64,000 bases of DNA from Pseudarthrobacter sp. Fe7 (GTDB lineage Bacteria > Actinomycetota > Actinomycetes > Actinomycetales > Micrococcaceae): positions 1,178,001 through 1,242,000 of the forward strand of contig CP099977.1 of assembly GCA_024372495.1 (NCBI GenBank), read 5' to 3'. The number at the start of each line of letters is the position of its first letter. The first letter of the stretch is position 1. This document shows, piece by piece, positions 21,262 through 31,210 of the stretch. The notes under the pieces were generated by a model. It was given only the letters and a program-made list of their open reading frames with translations, did no database searches and was not told the DNA's origin. Position numbers and translations under genes: made by a program.

Positions 21262-23196
21262 ATGACGGTTGCCCAGATCCAAGTGGACCAGCGCGTGATC
21301 GGGATTGATTCCCGGCGCTTCGCCTCGGTTGAAAAGGCGCTGGTGGAGCTCATCACCAACAGCGATGACAGCTACGCACGGCTGGAAAGGGCGGGCGGGA
21401 CCGTCGCCGGCAGGATCGTGGTCGGTTACCAGCGGCACCACTCCGGCGCGGTCCTGATGGTCAGCGACCAGGCGGAGGGCATGTCCTTCGAACAGGCCGG
21501 GCGGATCCTCAGCTACGGCGGCGCCCATTCTCCGCTGGCCCGCGGGGAGGGCGCAGGCCGCGGCTACTTCGGACGCGGACTCAAGCAGGCCATCTTCGGC
21601 CTGGGCCACGGCTGGATCGAGACCACTCACAACGGCCGGTTCACCCGGATCGACATCTTCCGGGGCGGGAATGGCGGCTACCTCTACGACGACGACGGCG
21701 CTGACCGCCCTGCGTTCCCTGCGGATTACGCCCGGCTGGGGGTTCCCGGAGGCGGCAACGGCACCCGGGTCACCATCGTCGTCGACAACCCGCACGCCAC
21801 CATTACCCAGCAGGCAACCCTGCTGGACCTCCTCGCGGACAATATCTACCTGCGGGACGTGCTGGAGCGGCGCCAAGTGGAACTGGTGCATGGACACCCG
21901 GGCGCCGATGACTACGGCAGCGAGCCCATCCGTTTCCGGGAACCCCCGGCCATCACGGTGGTAGGCCCCGACCAGCCGGGCAGCTTCAGCATCGACGGTA
22001 CGGAGTACGCGTTCACCGTCACCCTGAAGCGGGCGCAGGACGTGGAACTGACGCTGAAGGGGGACGGGCGAACCGCGGGCCTGGTGGTGGAATCCGGCAT
22101 GGCAGTGCTCGACTGCCAGATGTTCGAGTACGAGAACCAGGTGGGCACCGAGTATCTTTTCGGAACGGTCCGGTGCCCGGCACTGACCGAAATGCTGGGC
22201 CAGGGCATGGGCATCATCAGCGACGAGCGCGAGGGACTCAACACCAAGGACCCGTTCGTTGCGGCGTTCAGCCGCGCCGTGAGCCGGATGATCGCGGGCG
22301 CCGTCCAGGCCGAAAAGGACAAACTCACGCATCTGGAACGCGCCACCACGTCCGGTCGAACCGCAGAGATGATCGAGCACCTGCTTCAGCACATGAACGA
22401 GGCAGCGGTCCTGGACCTTGGCCTGGAGACAGCACCAGTGCGGGACGGGGACGGCTCGGAGCCGCCGGAGGCGCCACTGCCGGCGGCGCTCCGGTTCACA
22501 ACGCCCTTCTACTACCGTCCGCCCGTGCATCCGTTCCACGTAGCCCTGCTGCTGGATCCGCACCAGTTGCCCGACGACGAAACTTTGGTGTTCGAGCTTG
22601 ACCTGCCACCCTCGATCCGCTTGGACCCGCCGCCTGCGCCGGTGCCAGTCAGCACCTTGGCTGACACTCTCCGGCTCGAATGGACGGCAACCGGGGGCAG
22701 GACAGGAGACCATGGAGAAATCACCGCCCGGGCGGGGGACTACTGGGCGCTCTGCGAAGTGGTCATCGCCGAGCACGCCTCACGCCGCAGCGCAAACCAG
22801 CCGCCGCACCCCGCCGTCACCACTGGAACGCCGGCCGCCCCGCACAGCCAGGTCCACCGCCCCAGCCGGGACCACGGCGTAGACCTCTTCACCGGCTACG
22901 ACTTCCGCAACCTCCACAACAGCACGGACCGGGCCGTGTACAGCGAAGAGGAACGGAAAGTCATCATCAACACCGCAGCCCCCACGGTCCAGCTCTACGT
23001 CGACGGCCGGGGCCGCTTCCGTGACTCCGCCAGGCTCCTGCTCGCCGAACTCTTCCTGGACGTCATCTCGGACGAGCCGGCAAGGCGCCGCGTTGAACAG
23101 CACGGCCATGCCGGGGACCTCGAAGCCTTCAGGAACGCCAAGCGGGCCATCATTGGCCGCTATGGCAGCGAAGTGCACCGCACCTTCCTTGGCTGA
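21262..23196 (+). CDS. Large GHKL-type ATPase of unknown function
   Basis: 644 residues. The N-terminal 200 residues form a GHKL (Hsp90/MutL/kinase) ATP-binding fold: N-box ELITNSDDSY (Asn33 for Mg), G1-like DQAEGMS and G2-like lid GRGYFGRGLKQAIFGLGHG. There is no phosphorylatable His box, MutL C-terminal motif or topoisomerase domain. The middle has beta-rich segments and a Pro-rich linker; the C-terminus holds a helical region (LLLAELFLDVISDEPARRR). ATG at 21262 follows GCGAAGGA; GTG at 21244 is an alternative. It resembles the ATPase proteins sometimes linked to defence or DNA metabolism, but no partner gene adjoins it. Confidence 0.75.
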   Translation: MTVAQIQVDQRVIGIDSRRFASVEKALVELITNSDDSYARLERAGGTVAGRIVVGYQRHHSGAVLMVSDQAEGMSFEQAGRILSYGGAHSPLARGEGAGRGYFGRGLKQAIFGLGHGWIETTHNGRFTRIDIFRGGNGGYLYDDDGADRPAFPADYARLGVPGGGNGTRVTIVVDNPHATITQQATLLDLLADNIYLRDVLERRQVELVHGHPGADDYGSEPIRFREPPAITVVGPDQPGSFSIDGTEYAFTVTLKRAQDVELTLKGDGRTAGLVVESGMAVLDCQMFEYENQVGTEYLFGTVRCPALTEMLGQGMGIISDEREGLNTKDPFVAAFSRAVSRMIAGAVQAEKDKLTHLERATTSGRTAEMIEHLLQHMNEAAVLDLGLETAPVRDGDGSEPPEAPLPAALRFTTPFYYRPPVHPFHVALLLDPHQLPDDETLVFELDLPPSIRLDPPPAPVPVSTLADTLRLEWTATGGRTGDHGEITARAGDYWALCEVVIAEHASRRSANQPPHPAVTTGTPAAPHSQVHRPSRDHGVDLFTGYDFRNLHNSTDRAVYSEEERKVIINTAAPTVQLYVDGRGRFRDSARLLLAELFLDVISDEPARRRVEQHGHAGDLEAFRNAKRAIIGRYGSEVHRTFLG

Positions 23197-23261
23197 GGCC
23201 GGCCGGGACCTTCTCGAATCCGGTGCGTTTACTGCCGCAAGGAGAAGGGTAACCATGGGGT

Positions 23262-23507
23262 ATGACTGATACCGGAGACGGCGCCAACGATCCCTTTGAC
23301 GGCAACGACCAGATGGTGGCCGGAACCGGGCACCATGAGACGCCCGAGACCATCGCCGAGGATGTCCGCCACGACATCCAGCTTGGCCAGGTCCAGGACG
23401 ACGTGGCCCATGTCCTGGAGGAACGCTTCGAGGAAGCGGGCATCGATGCCCGCCCCGAAGAAGTGGATGACCTGGCCGAAGAAATCGAGCGGGACGCCTC
23501 AAGCTGA
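23262..23507 (+). CDS. Small acidic protein
   Basis: 81 residues, strongly acidic (EDVRHDIQLGQVQDDVAHVLEE, RPEEVDDLAEEIERD), with no Cys and no hydrophobic segment; probably helical and soluble. AAGGAGAAGGG lies upstream at a longer than usual distance; an ATG 7 bases earlier is out of frame and stops after four codons. No family recognised. Confidence 0.6.
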   Translation: MTDTGDGANDPFDGNDQMVAGTGHHETPETIAEDVRHDIQLGQVQDDVAHVLEERFEEAGIDARPEEVDDLAEEIERDASS

Positions 23508-23517
23508 AGAGCAGCAG

Positions 23518-23682
23518 TTAGGGCCAGTCGGCGCGGGTGAAGCGGATTGGGGTCCGCATGGTGAGGAGGCAGTCGGAAGTCCACTCCGCCACCTTGTGCT
23601 GTCCGTCCATTGAATCCGCTGCTGCAACTTGCTGCTCGTCCTGGATTATGACGTCCTGAAGGCCTTCAACCGTGCTTTTCAC
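23518..23682 (-). CDS. Possible small protein of unknown function
   Basis: A 54-codon frame beginning at GTG 23682 behind AAGGGGGATAT, a good ribosome site. The peptide starts MKSTVEGLQDVIIQDEQQV and ends FTRADWP, with one Cys and no membrane segment. It occupies most of an otherwise empty 310-base stretch. No family recognised; coding status is uncertain. Confidence 0.4.
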   Translation of the reverse strand: MKSTVEGLQDVIIQDEQQVAAADSMDGQHKVAEWTSDCLLTMRTPIRFTRADWP

Positions 23683-23817
23683 ATATCCCCCTTGTAAAGC
23701 GTGTGTGCCAACACTAGGCACCACCGAATTCCAAGGGAAGAGGGTTAATCCACTGTCCGGATAAACTGCGCAAATCTTGAGGATTAACAGATATTCGCTG
23801 CCAACGCACCGGCAGAC

Positions 23818-25279
23818 CTACTTTCCGGAACGCGAGAAAACAGTGCCGAAAAAGGCCCCGAGAGCGTCGGCTTTAGCCTGTGCGGCCTGCTGCGACGCCA
23901 CAGTGCTGTCTGCCTCGATGGACAAAGTCCCCCTGCGCGCGCCGCTCCGGACATGCCAGGCACCTGTACCGTCGGATAGCTGGTAGGCCACCGCGTAGCT
24001 GGAGTCAGCGGAAATGGCGGTGGCCAGTTCGGAAACCGGGGACCACGGCCGGCCGCCGCCTCCAAACGATCTTTCGTCAATACTTGTACAGCCCTGCAGG
24101 TGCTCCGCCCGGGAGTCGAACGGATAGGGCGGGACCGTCGTCGAGGGCATGCTGATGACGGTGAAGTCGGTGTAGTCCATCTTGCTGGCACCCTGGATCT
24201 GCCCTTGGCCGGACACCGAGCCGGCCAGTGCCGCGGCGTAGGACTCTTCGTTGAAGGTGCAGGGGGAGTCCGATGGCGGTGGGGAGGTGCCGGGCGTGAA
24301 GCCCGGGGGCGCTCCGATGAGCGTGGCCTGCGGCATTTCCACCGGTTCCCCGTTAGGGCCTTTGATGCCCCTGAACAGCGCCACCAGGCTGGTCGGGGGT
24401 CAGTGAATTGGGCGGCGGCGTGGCCACCGACGGAGGGCCCGTCCTGGCCTGGTCTATGAGTTCCTTCGCCAATGCGGCCATGGCGTCAAGGGCCGGCTGG
24501 GCATCCGACGGCGAGTTGAGGGTGGCAACCGCGAGGCTCAGCGTGATGGACAGGGTGCCGTCCAGGACACGCAACCCGACGGACCCGAAGTCCCCGGGCC
24601 CTTTCGGCCTGGTGACCTGCATAAAGGCGTGCTGCTTCTCTGCAACGGGGGGAGCAGTCAGCAGTTGGATTGCGAAGCCGGAGCTCCTGCCCGACTCTGT
24701 GTAGGCCAGGTCAAACTGGCTGCAGCGGGACACCAGGGCCTCCGCATATCCGAAATCGGCCTTGGCGAGGGCATGCCGTTCCGCGCTCCTCAGCACGATC
24801 ATGATGGTGCTGGCAGGCCCGGATTCGGCGCCGGCCGGCGGCATACCGCCTTCCGCGAAGGTGATGTCCTTGTCCGCCCAGCGGGTGAAGGGAGCCTCGG
24901 GAATAAAGGCGGTGCAATCGCCGGGCGTCGTCTCCATGCTGGTGGAGGGAAATGACCCGCTCACGGCGCCGCTGCGCAGGGAAGCTGAATCATGGGCCGC
25001 GGGATATGGCAGCTTGTGGATCTGGCCCACGCCGTTGATGATGGCCGCGAGTTCCGCGTCCGTGAACGCCCTGGAAGGCTGTTCCGTCGAAACTGGGCCC
25101 TGGGCGGACGACGTTTGGGGAGCAGGTTCCCGGCCGCCGGAAGGACTGGGGTTCGGCGAGCCGCCACCGGACGAACACCCCGGCAAAGCAAGCAGGACGG
25201 CCGTCAAGCAGCAGAGTCCGCGCCTGCTGTTCCCTCCCGGCGCACCGCCGCCATGTTTCGCGGGTCCACGAGCAGCCAT
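23818..25279 (-). CDS. Lipoprotein with two tandem repeats of one domain, one frameshift
   Basis: About 486 residues when repaired. A lipobox (LLALPGC) near residue 35 predicts an extracellular lipid-anchored protein. Two halves of similar layout follow. Each starts with an FTDAEL- or LTPDQL-type helix, then a CTAF or CTFN Cys motif, and carries a second Cys (SRCSQF, QGCTSI), so each half probably has one disulfide. This resembles the mycobacterial PknH-sensor/LppX-like style but is not a confident match. The break is AGGCT at 24386-24390, exactly between the halves; AGCT restores SLTPDQLVALFRG. It lies downstream of the DUF5671 and Rv0361-type genes on the same strand. Confidence 0.8.
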
Positions 25280-25330
25280 CGCCGGCCTCCTTTGCCAGCA
25301 CCAACGCTAGGCTCCGCCCCGTTGGACCAG

Positions 25331-27082
25331 CTAGGGCCGTATGTCCCGCCCCGGCGCAGGGCGGCCAAGGACGGGAGCGCCGCCGGTGGCTGCCAGCGGG
25401 ATCACTTCGATGTGCGCTCCCGGCCCCGTAACCACCAGGACGTGATGGGCCGTGACGGCTTCCAGAGCGGCCGCCACCTGCCGCGTGACCTCCTCAACTC
25501 CCGGAGGAGGAGTTGACGACGGCGGAAGTCCGGCGCCGCCGTCGTCCGCCCTCAGCCAGGTGGTCACCTTGGCACCTCCGGTGGCGTCAGCGATTCGGCG
25601 CCCCAGTGCCTCGGGATCCACGGATCCGGATGGGTGCCCGGTGACCAGGGTGAGCCGCTCGATCGTCCGGTTGTGAGCCGGTGCCACGGCAGCAAGCAGG
25701 GCCCTGTCATGCCGCCACAGCGCGAAGTGGTAACCCGCCACCAACCCCGCTGCCACCAGGAGGCCCAGGGGTGCGCGGATCCGGTCAAGGAGGCTTCCGC
25801 CGGTGACATCCCCCAGCAGGAATTCGAAGAGCCGGTAGCCGATGACCAGCAGCGTAATAAGGGCCACCACGGCACTGACGCCGAAAAACGCCACCAGGTA
25901 GACGCGGCGGCCGGGCGGGATGTCCCCGGCGGTACGCGGCTGGTGCCTCGGCTTCCAGGCCAGCCACCAGACCGGTGCCCCCACCGCCAGGGAACTGATG
26001 CCGCCAAGGAGCAGGGTTCGTGTGGCCCCGCCGGCCAGCGGCGAGACCGCCGCGGCCAGCAGCGCGTTGACCACCACGCCGACGCCCGAAGCCGCCGCGG
26101 CAAGCGCCACCGCAGACGTCACCAGGAGGCTGGCCCTGCGGGTCCGGGTGGAACGGTGGACGGAGGTGGTGCGGTGGTAGCGCCACACCAGGGCGCCGAT
26201 GACCGCGGCGGCGATGGCCGGGGCGAGCGGTTCGAGAAGGTCGTTCAGGGGGTCGCTCCGGTCGAACGCGAGCCGCAGGAGCACAAACAGGATGACCCCA
26301 AGCCCGCCCAGGGCGGTGCTGCCGGCGACGAAGATGCCCACAGCGATGATGGAGACGTCCACCAGCCCTGTCTGGAAGCGCCGGCCGCCCTCGCGGAACC
26401 AGTGCCACCACCACACAGCCGCCCCGCCCGCCGCCCACACCAGGGACCGAAGGATGGGGAACCACCAGGGCTCAAAGGTGGCCGATGCCCCGTAGCCCCG
26501 GATCGCCACGTCCAGCAGGGTGCTCAGCGCGGCAATGGCGGCGCCGGCACCCAGGAGCAGTCCAAACACGGAGCCGACGACGGCCCGGACGTCCTCGAGG
26601 TGCGACGACGGCTTGCGGGGGTGCTTCCACATCCACCGGAGCCACATCCAGATCGCCGCCCAAACAATCCCGTTGGCCAGCGGGGACGGCCACTGGCGTT
26701 CCTGGGCACCGATGAAGGACGCGGCAAGATTCAGCAGCGACGTGGTGGCGATGATGAGCGAGACCGTGTATATCCCGGTCAGGTAGAGGCCCCAGCCAGG
26801 CGCCCGCCGCTCCGATTCGTCGTCCAGGCGCCTCCACACGAACCACCACAGCAGCAATGCCAGGGGCCCGCCGATCAGGGCGAAGGCAAGGGACAGGGCC
26901 AGGCCGGTGACATCACCCGAGACCAGGGTGGATGCGGTGCGGAAGAGGCGCTCCAGCAGTCCGCTCAAGCCTGACGCTGCGATTACCACCTGGGCGAACA
27001 GGAGGACATACAGGATCAGCCGGCGGAGGGTTGCCAGGCCGCCCGCCGCGGTGGGGGCCGCTGACGCTGCCGGCGCGGTCAT
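25331..27082 (-). CDS. Polytopic DUF5671 membrane protein
   Basis: 583 residues with about 14 hydrophobic segments in repeated blocks (LILYVLLFAQVVIAASGLSGLLERLF; VYLVAFFGVSAVVALITLLVIGYRLFEFLLG), each followed by a Gly/Trp-containing helix and an RR or basic loop. The repeating pattern fits the DUF5671 family. The C-terminal 120 residues are cytoplasmic (AAVAPAHNRTIERLTLVTGHP, GRRIADATGGAKVTTWLR). Its start overlaps the stop of the upstream Rv0361-type gene by four bases, so they are co-translated. A GACGACGGCGG hairpin-like repeat lies inside its 3-prime part near 25514. Function unknown. Confidence 0.85.
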   Translation of the reverse strand: MTAPAASAAPTAAGGLATLRRLILYVLLFAQVVIAASGLSGLLERLFRTASTLVSGDVTGLALSLAFALIGGPLALLLWWFVWRRLDDESERRAPGWGLYLTGIYTVSLIIATTSLLNLAASFIGAQERQWPSPLANGIVWAAIWMWLRWMWKHPRKPSSHLEDVRAVVGSVFGLLLGAGAAIAALSTLLDVAIRGYGASATFEPWWFPILRSLVWAAGGAAVWWWHWFREGGRRFQTGLVDVSIIAVGIFVAGSTALGGLGVILFVLLRLAFDRSDPLNDLLEPLAPAIAAAVIGALVWRYHRTTSVHRSTRTRRASLLVTSAVALAAAASGVGVVVNALLAAAVSPLAGGATRTLLLGGISSLAVGAPVWWLAWKPRHQPRTAGDIPPGRRVYLVAFFGVSAVVALITLLVIGYRLFEFLLGDVTGGSLLDRIRAPLGLLVAAGLVAGYHFALWRHDRALLAAVAPAHNRTIERLTLVTGHPSGSVDPEALGRRIADATGGAKVTTWLRADDGGAGLPPSSTPPPGVEEVTRQVAAALEAVTAHHVLVVTGPGAHIEVIPLAATGGAPVLGRPAPGRDIRP

Positions 27083-27561
27083 GGCTTCACCGGCACTGCG
27101 CTGCAGGCCGTCAGGGGGTACGGCGCCTGGTCAACCAGCCACTTTCCGTTCACCTTGAGGAGCGAGAAGGCGTCCTCCATCTCATATTCGGATGGACCGA
27201 ACGGGCCACCCTGGGATGACTGGACGATCGAAACCTTGACGGTGGCCGAATCGGTGCGCTCCGTGGTCGAAACCAACACCACGCGGGCCGGGCGGGGCTC
27301 ACCGAAAGACGAGCCGTAGCACCTGCTCCGGGCGCCCGGGGTCAGGAAGGACTCGGCGGTGGGAATGTCGCCGTCGATCACTGCCTTGCTGTATCGCTGG
27401 ACCACTCCGGCGGGGCTGGCCTGATCAAGCGCTGCCGGCTCGCCGCGGGTGAAGACCACCGCCAGCGCCACCACTACGAGCACCACCACAATGCCCACCA
27501 AGGCGAGCAGGATTCGGTCCGGTCTTCTCCCGGTGTGGCCCCCGGCGGCGGTATCGTCCAT
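27079..27561 (-). CDS. Rv0361-type single-pass membrane protein
   Basis: 160 residues: a short cytoplasmic tail, one membrane helix (ILLALVGIVVVLVVVALAVVF), then an extracellular domain of the NTF2-like lumazine-binding/DUF4878 type (ASPAGVVQRYSKAVIDGDIPTAESFLTPGARSRC..., ending KVNGKWLVDQAPY). Members sit in the envelope of actinobacteria and are of unknown role. First gene of the three-gene envelope set that continues with the DUF5671 protein and the two-domain lipoprotein. Confidence 0.8.
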   Translation of the reverse strand: MDDTAAGGHTGRRPDRILLALVGIVVVLVVVALAVVFTRGEPAALDQASPAGVVQRYSKAVIDGDIPTAESFLTPGARSRCYGSSFGEPRPARVVLVSTTERTDSATVKVSIVQSSQGGPFGPSEYEMEDAFSLLKVNGKWLVDQAPYPLTACSAVPVKP

Positions 27562-27658
27562 GGCGCAAGTATGGGGCAGAGGGAGGACTTAAGCCCGTGT
27601 CTTATGGCCTCGTTCCGCCTCGTCCAATCAGAATCTTCAAAATAATTAAGAAAAAGCG

Positions 27659-27686
27659 TTGATTGTGGGGAATTTTTCACTATAGT
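27659..27686 (+). promoter_or_regulatory. Promoter of the XRE-cupin regulator gene
   Basis: TTGATT (27659-27664), 16-base spacer, TATAGT (27681-27686). The A/T-rich stretch around it stands out in this GC-rich sequence, and the ATG at 27721 is about 30 bases past the predicted start site. Confidence 0.6.
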
Positions 27687-27720
27687 TGTGTGAGTCAGAT
27701 CACCAAGTGAAAGACAACCG

Positions 27721-28327
27721 ATGACCACCGAGAGTAGCACCACGGCACCGCCGGCCACCAGCGAGTTGCTGGCCACGGTTGGCAACAAAGTTCGGGCCAT
27801 GCGCAAGGAAAAGGGCATGACCCTGGCCAAGCTCTCGGACATCACCGGACTCAGCCAGGCGATCGTCAGCCAGATCGAGCGCGGAATGGCCAACCCGTCC
27901 TTCACAACCCTTGCCCAGCCTGGCCCATGGACTGGATATTCCCGTGGGAAGGTTCTTCATTGGCCAGGACCAAACCAAGTCACCCGTCGTCCGCAGGTCC
28001 GCACGGCGCAACCTGAAAAACGTCACCCGCGAATCCGTCGGCGAGGCAGTCCACGAACTGCTTACCCCGGACCGCGACGGCACCATCGAAGCGCAATGGA
28101 TCATGACGCCCCCCGGGCACGACACCAGCGCAACACCTTTTACCCACAGCGGGGAAGAGTTCTGCTACATCATTTCGGGCCGCAAGGACGTCTACTTGGA
28201 CGGCGTTTGCTACAGCCTGGAGGAAGGCGACTCCATCACCTACCCGGCAGAAACCCCGCACTGGTACAAGAACAGCTACGAAGAGGTATGCGTAGCCATT
28301 TGGGTGAACGCACCACACAAGTGGTAG
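27721..28327 (+). CDS. XRE-family regulator with C-terminal cupin domain, one frameshift
   Basis: About 201 residues when repaired. The N-terminal helix-turn-helix (VRAMRKEKGMTLAKLSDITGLSQAIVSQIERG) is followed by a cupin sensor domain (HSGEEFCYIISGRKDVYLDGVCYSLEEGDSITYPAETPHWYKN) whose His residues and GD..xYP pattern form the small-molecule pocket. The break is AGCCT at 27917-27921; AGCT gives TLAQLAHGLDIPVGRFF. Regulators of this PuuR/SutR type control amine, amino-acid or organic-acid catabolism. It stands directly upstream of, and in line with, the eight-gene operon that begins with an MFS transporter, which it probably controls. Confidence 0.9.
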
Positions 28328-28489
28328 CCGTGCCGGCCCCCGCCGGCGCCAGCGCTTCACCATAACGTCCGGTCCCACCCCGTGGCCCCGGACAATCCTT
28401 GCCACCTTCGCATCAAGCGCCTCCTCCGACAGGTGCCGATGCGTCATACCCTTCTGCGCCCTCCCCGGCGCCAGCGTAAGGACACTTCC

Positions 28490-29820
28490 ATGCTCGACAT
28501 CCAAGCGACGGACAATGCCGTCCCGTCACCCCGCTCCGACACCACGTCCCCCGCAACCGCGACAAATTCACCCCGGAAGTGCGTAAGGGCCTCCTGGGCC
28601 TCGGCCTGGGCAACGCCCTGGAATGGTACGACTGGATGGTCTTCGGCCTCCTGTCCGCCTTCATCGGCCCAAACTTCTTCCCTAACGACGAGCCCCTCTC
28701 GGCAACCTTGAACGCACTGGCCGTGTTCGCCGTCGGCTTCGCCTTCCGTCCGCTGGGCGGCATCCTGCTTGGCACGCTGGCGGACCGCATCGGCCGCCGC
28801 CGCGTGATGCTGCTGTCCATCATGCTGATGGCCGGCACCACCTTGGTCATCGCCATCACCCCCAGCTACGCCACCATCGGCGCCTGGTCGGGGATCATCC
28901 TGGTTGCCTGCCGTGTCCTGCAGGGCATTTCCACGGGCATCGAAGCACCGCTCTCGACCTCCCACGCCGTGGAACTGGCACCGGTTGGCCGCGAAGGCTA
29001 CGTGGCCGGCATCATGTCCTTCTACGTCAACATCGGCATCCTGCTCGCATCCCTGGTCAGCTTCGTCTGCAGCCTGGCAATCGGCGGTGCGGCCATGGGG
29101 GAGTGGGGCTGGCGCGTCCCGTTCATCATCGGCGCCGTCTTCGGCTTCGTGGTGCTCTACCTGCGCCGCTCCCTGCCCGAAACCCTCAAGGCTGAGGAAA
29201 TGGCCGGCAGCACGGCGAAGTCCGTCTGGTCCGGGGTGGGAAAGCATTGGCTCTCCGTCCTGGCCATCGTCTTCGTGGTGGGCGCCGCCCAGGCCTACAA
29301 CTACGCCTGGAACGTGGGCCTGCCCAGCGCGGCACGCAGCGGCTTCAAGGAAGACCCCACCGCTGTCTTCGCCCTCACCACCGTCCTGGGCGTCATCCTG
29401 GTAGTGGGCAGCTGGATTATCGGCAAGCTGGCCGACGGCCGGGCCATGTCCCGCTGGTTCCTGGTAACCCGGATCCTCGCCATTCCTTCCGTGTTCCTGA
29501 TGCTGCTCTACGTACAGCCCGGCATCGGCGGGTTTGCAGCGGTTCTGCTGGGCGGCTCAATCGTCCTGGTCCTGAACATGACCCTGTACAACGTGGTCAG
29601 CTCGTCCCTGATGCCCAAGAACATTCGGGGTGCCGGTGTGGCCCTGGGCTACGGCATCGGCGTGGCCATCTTCGGCGGGACGGCCTCCTACCTCCTGGTG
29701 TGGCTGCAGTCCCTGAACCTCACCTGGATCTTCCCGGTTTACGTAGCCGTCCTCTCCCTCCTCAGCATCATCTTCTACCTCGCCGCACGCCGCTCCAACG
29801 GCATCTTCGTCGGCAAGTAA
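28490..29820 (+). CDS. MFS transporter (metabolite:H+ symporter type), one frameshift
   Basis: About 443 residues with 12 membrane helices and the MHS-type motifs GNALEWYDWMVFGLLSAFIG near the N-terminus, RIGRRR between helices 2 and 3, and RRSLPET after helix 6. The ATG at 28490 follows GTAAGGAC. The C run at 28548-28552 appears one C short: adding it joins the N-terminal tail to RDKFTPEVRKGLLG. This is a homopolymer error rather than an AGCT break. As first gene of the operon it presumably imports the organic acid that the enzymes downstream degrade. Confidence 0.9.
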
Positions 29821-29829
29821 GGATTCCCC

Positions 29830-31210
29830 GTGAATACCCCCGCATTGAATTCCCTGAAACTGAGCACCACGACGGCGGACCTCACCGCCCCGGTGATCTC
29901 ACGATCCAACGTCCTGGTGGTAGGCGGTGGTCCCGCAGGTGTGGCCGCCGCCGTCACCGCGGCCCGCTCCGGCGCCAAGGTGACCCTCCTGGAGCGCTAC
30001 TCCTCCCTGGGCGGCCTGGCCTCCGGCGGCATGGTGCTGGTCCTGGACGACATGATCAACGGCCAGGACATCACCGTCACCGGCATCGTCTCCGAATATG
30101 TGGAACGGCTGCAGGCGCTGGGCCTGGCCATCGTGCCGCCAGCAGAGGACCGCCGCACCTCCGAGGAACTCTGGAACAAATGGGGCCGCTACGGCACTTT
30201 CGACTTCCACTCCCACACCACCCCCAAGCCCATCTGCTACGCCGCAGCCTTCGATCCGGACGGCTGGAAACGCGTCTCCAACGACTTGGTCCGCGAGGCC
30301 GGAGTGGACCTGCGGCTCCACTCCTGGTTCTCCCGCCCCATCGTGGACAACGGTGTGATCAAGGGCGTCGTCTGCGAAACCAAGCTGGGCCCGCAGGCCT
30401 TCATGGCTGACGTTGTCATCGACACCACCGGCGACATCGACGTGGCCTCCCGGGCCGGCGCCAGCTACGCCAAGGACAATTACCTCACCACCCTGGTGTT
30501 CCGGCTGGGCAATGTGGACACGGCCGCCGCCGAGGCCTTCGAACAGGCCAACCCCAGGGAAGCTCGCGCCATCAACCGCAAGATCAAGCGCCTGCTCGGC
30601 GGCGCCTGGGAACTGTGGTGGCTCAAGACCCCCATAGACGGCGTGGTCTGGTGCAATGCCCCGCACATGACCGGCTACGACGGCGTGGACCCGGCGGACA
30701 TGACCGCTGCGGAGTTCGCCGCCCGGGACAAAATCTCCGAGGCCGTGGACTACGTCCGCGCCAACCTCCCCGGCTTCGAAAAGTGCTACATGCTGGACGT
30801 CGCCTCCCAGATGGGCGTCCGCCAGACCCGCCTGCTCCAGGGCGAGTACGTCATGACCAAGGAAGACGTCACCTCCCGCCGCCACTTCCAGGACAGCGTG
30901 GCCCGGGGCCGTGACTACTACTACCCCTACCGCTCCCTGCTGCCCAAGGAAGTGGACCAGGCTCCTGGTGGCAGGCCGCCACTACTCCGCCATCCCGGAG
31001 GCGCAGAAGATGTCCCGCGAGATCCCGCCCTGCATGGCCATGGGCCAGGCAGTCGGCGTCGCCGCAGCGCTCGCCGTCGAGTCAGGCGTGCTGGTCCGCG
31101 ACGTGGCGGCAGCGGACATCCAGCAGGGCATGCGCCGGCACGGCGCGGACCCGGGCGACGTGCCGTCGTCGAACGCCACCCTGGATACCGAAGCAGCGGT
31201 GCCGGCATGA
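29830..31210 (+). CDS. FAD-dependent oxidoreductase (FAD_oxidored family), one frameshift
   Basis: About 459 residues. The N-terminal dinucleotide-binding motif (NVLVVGGGPAGVAAAVTAARSGAKVTLLER) is followed by GGLASGGMVL, typical of the PF12831 group that acts on CH-CH or CH-OH bonds of organic acids. TTGDIDVASRAGA near residue 205 is the second FAD-contacting motif. AGGCT at 30959-30963 breaks the frame; AGCT gives KEVDQLLVAGRHYSA and the C-terminal AMGQAVGVAAALA motif. It overlaps the start of the CoA-transferase gene by four bases. The ferredoxin at the end of the operon could take its electrons. Confidence 0.85.

Noticed and set aside
21232..22776. A 514-codon minus-strand frame opposite the GHKL ATPase
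   Set aside because: Antisense shadow; no start context and no recognisable fold, whereas the plus-strand ATP-binding motifs are clear.
25634..26974. A 446-codon plus-strand frame opposite the DUF5671 gene
   Set aside because: Low-complexity Arg/Gln/Gly translation typical of an antisense shadow.
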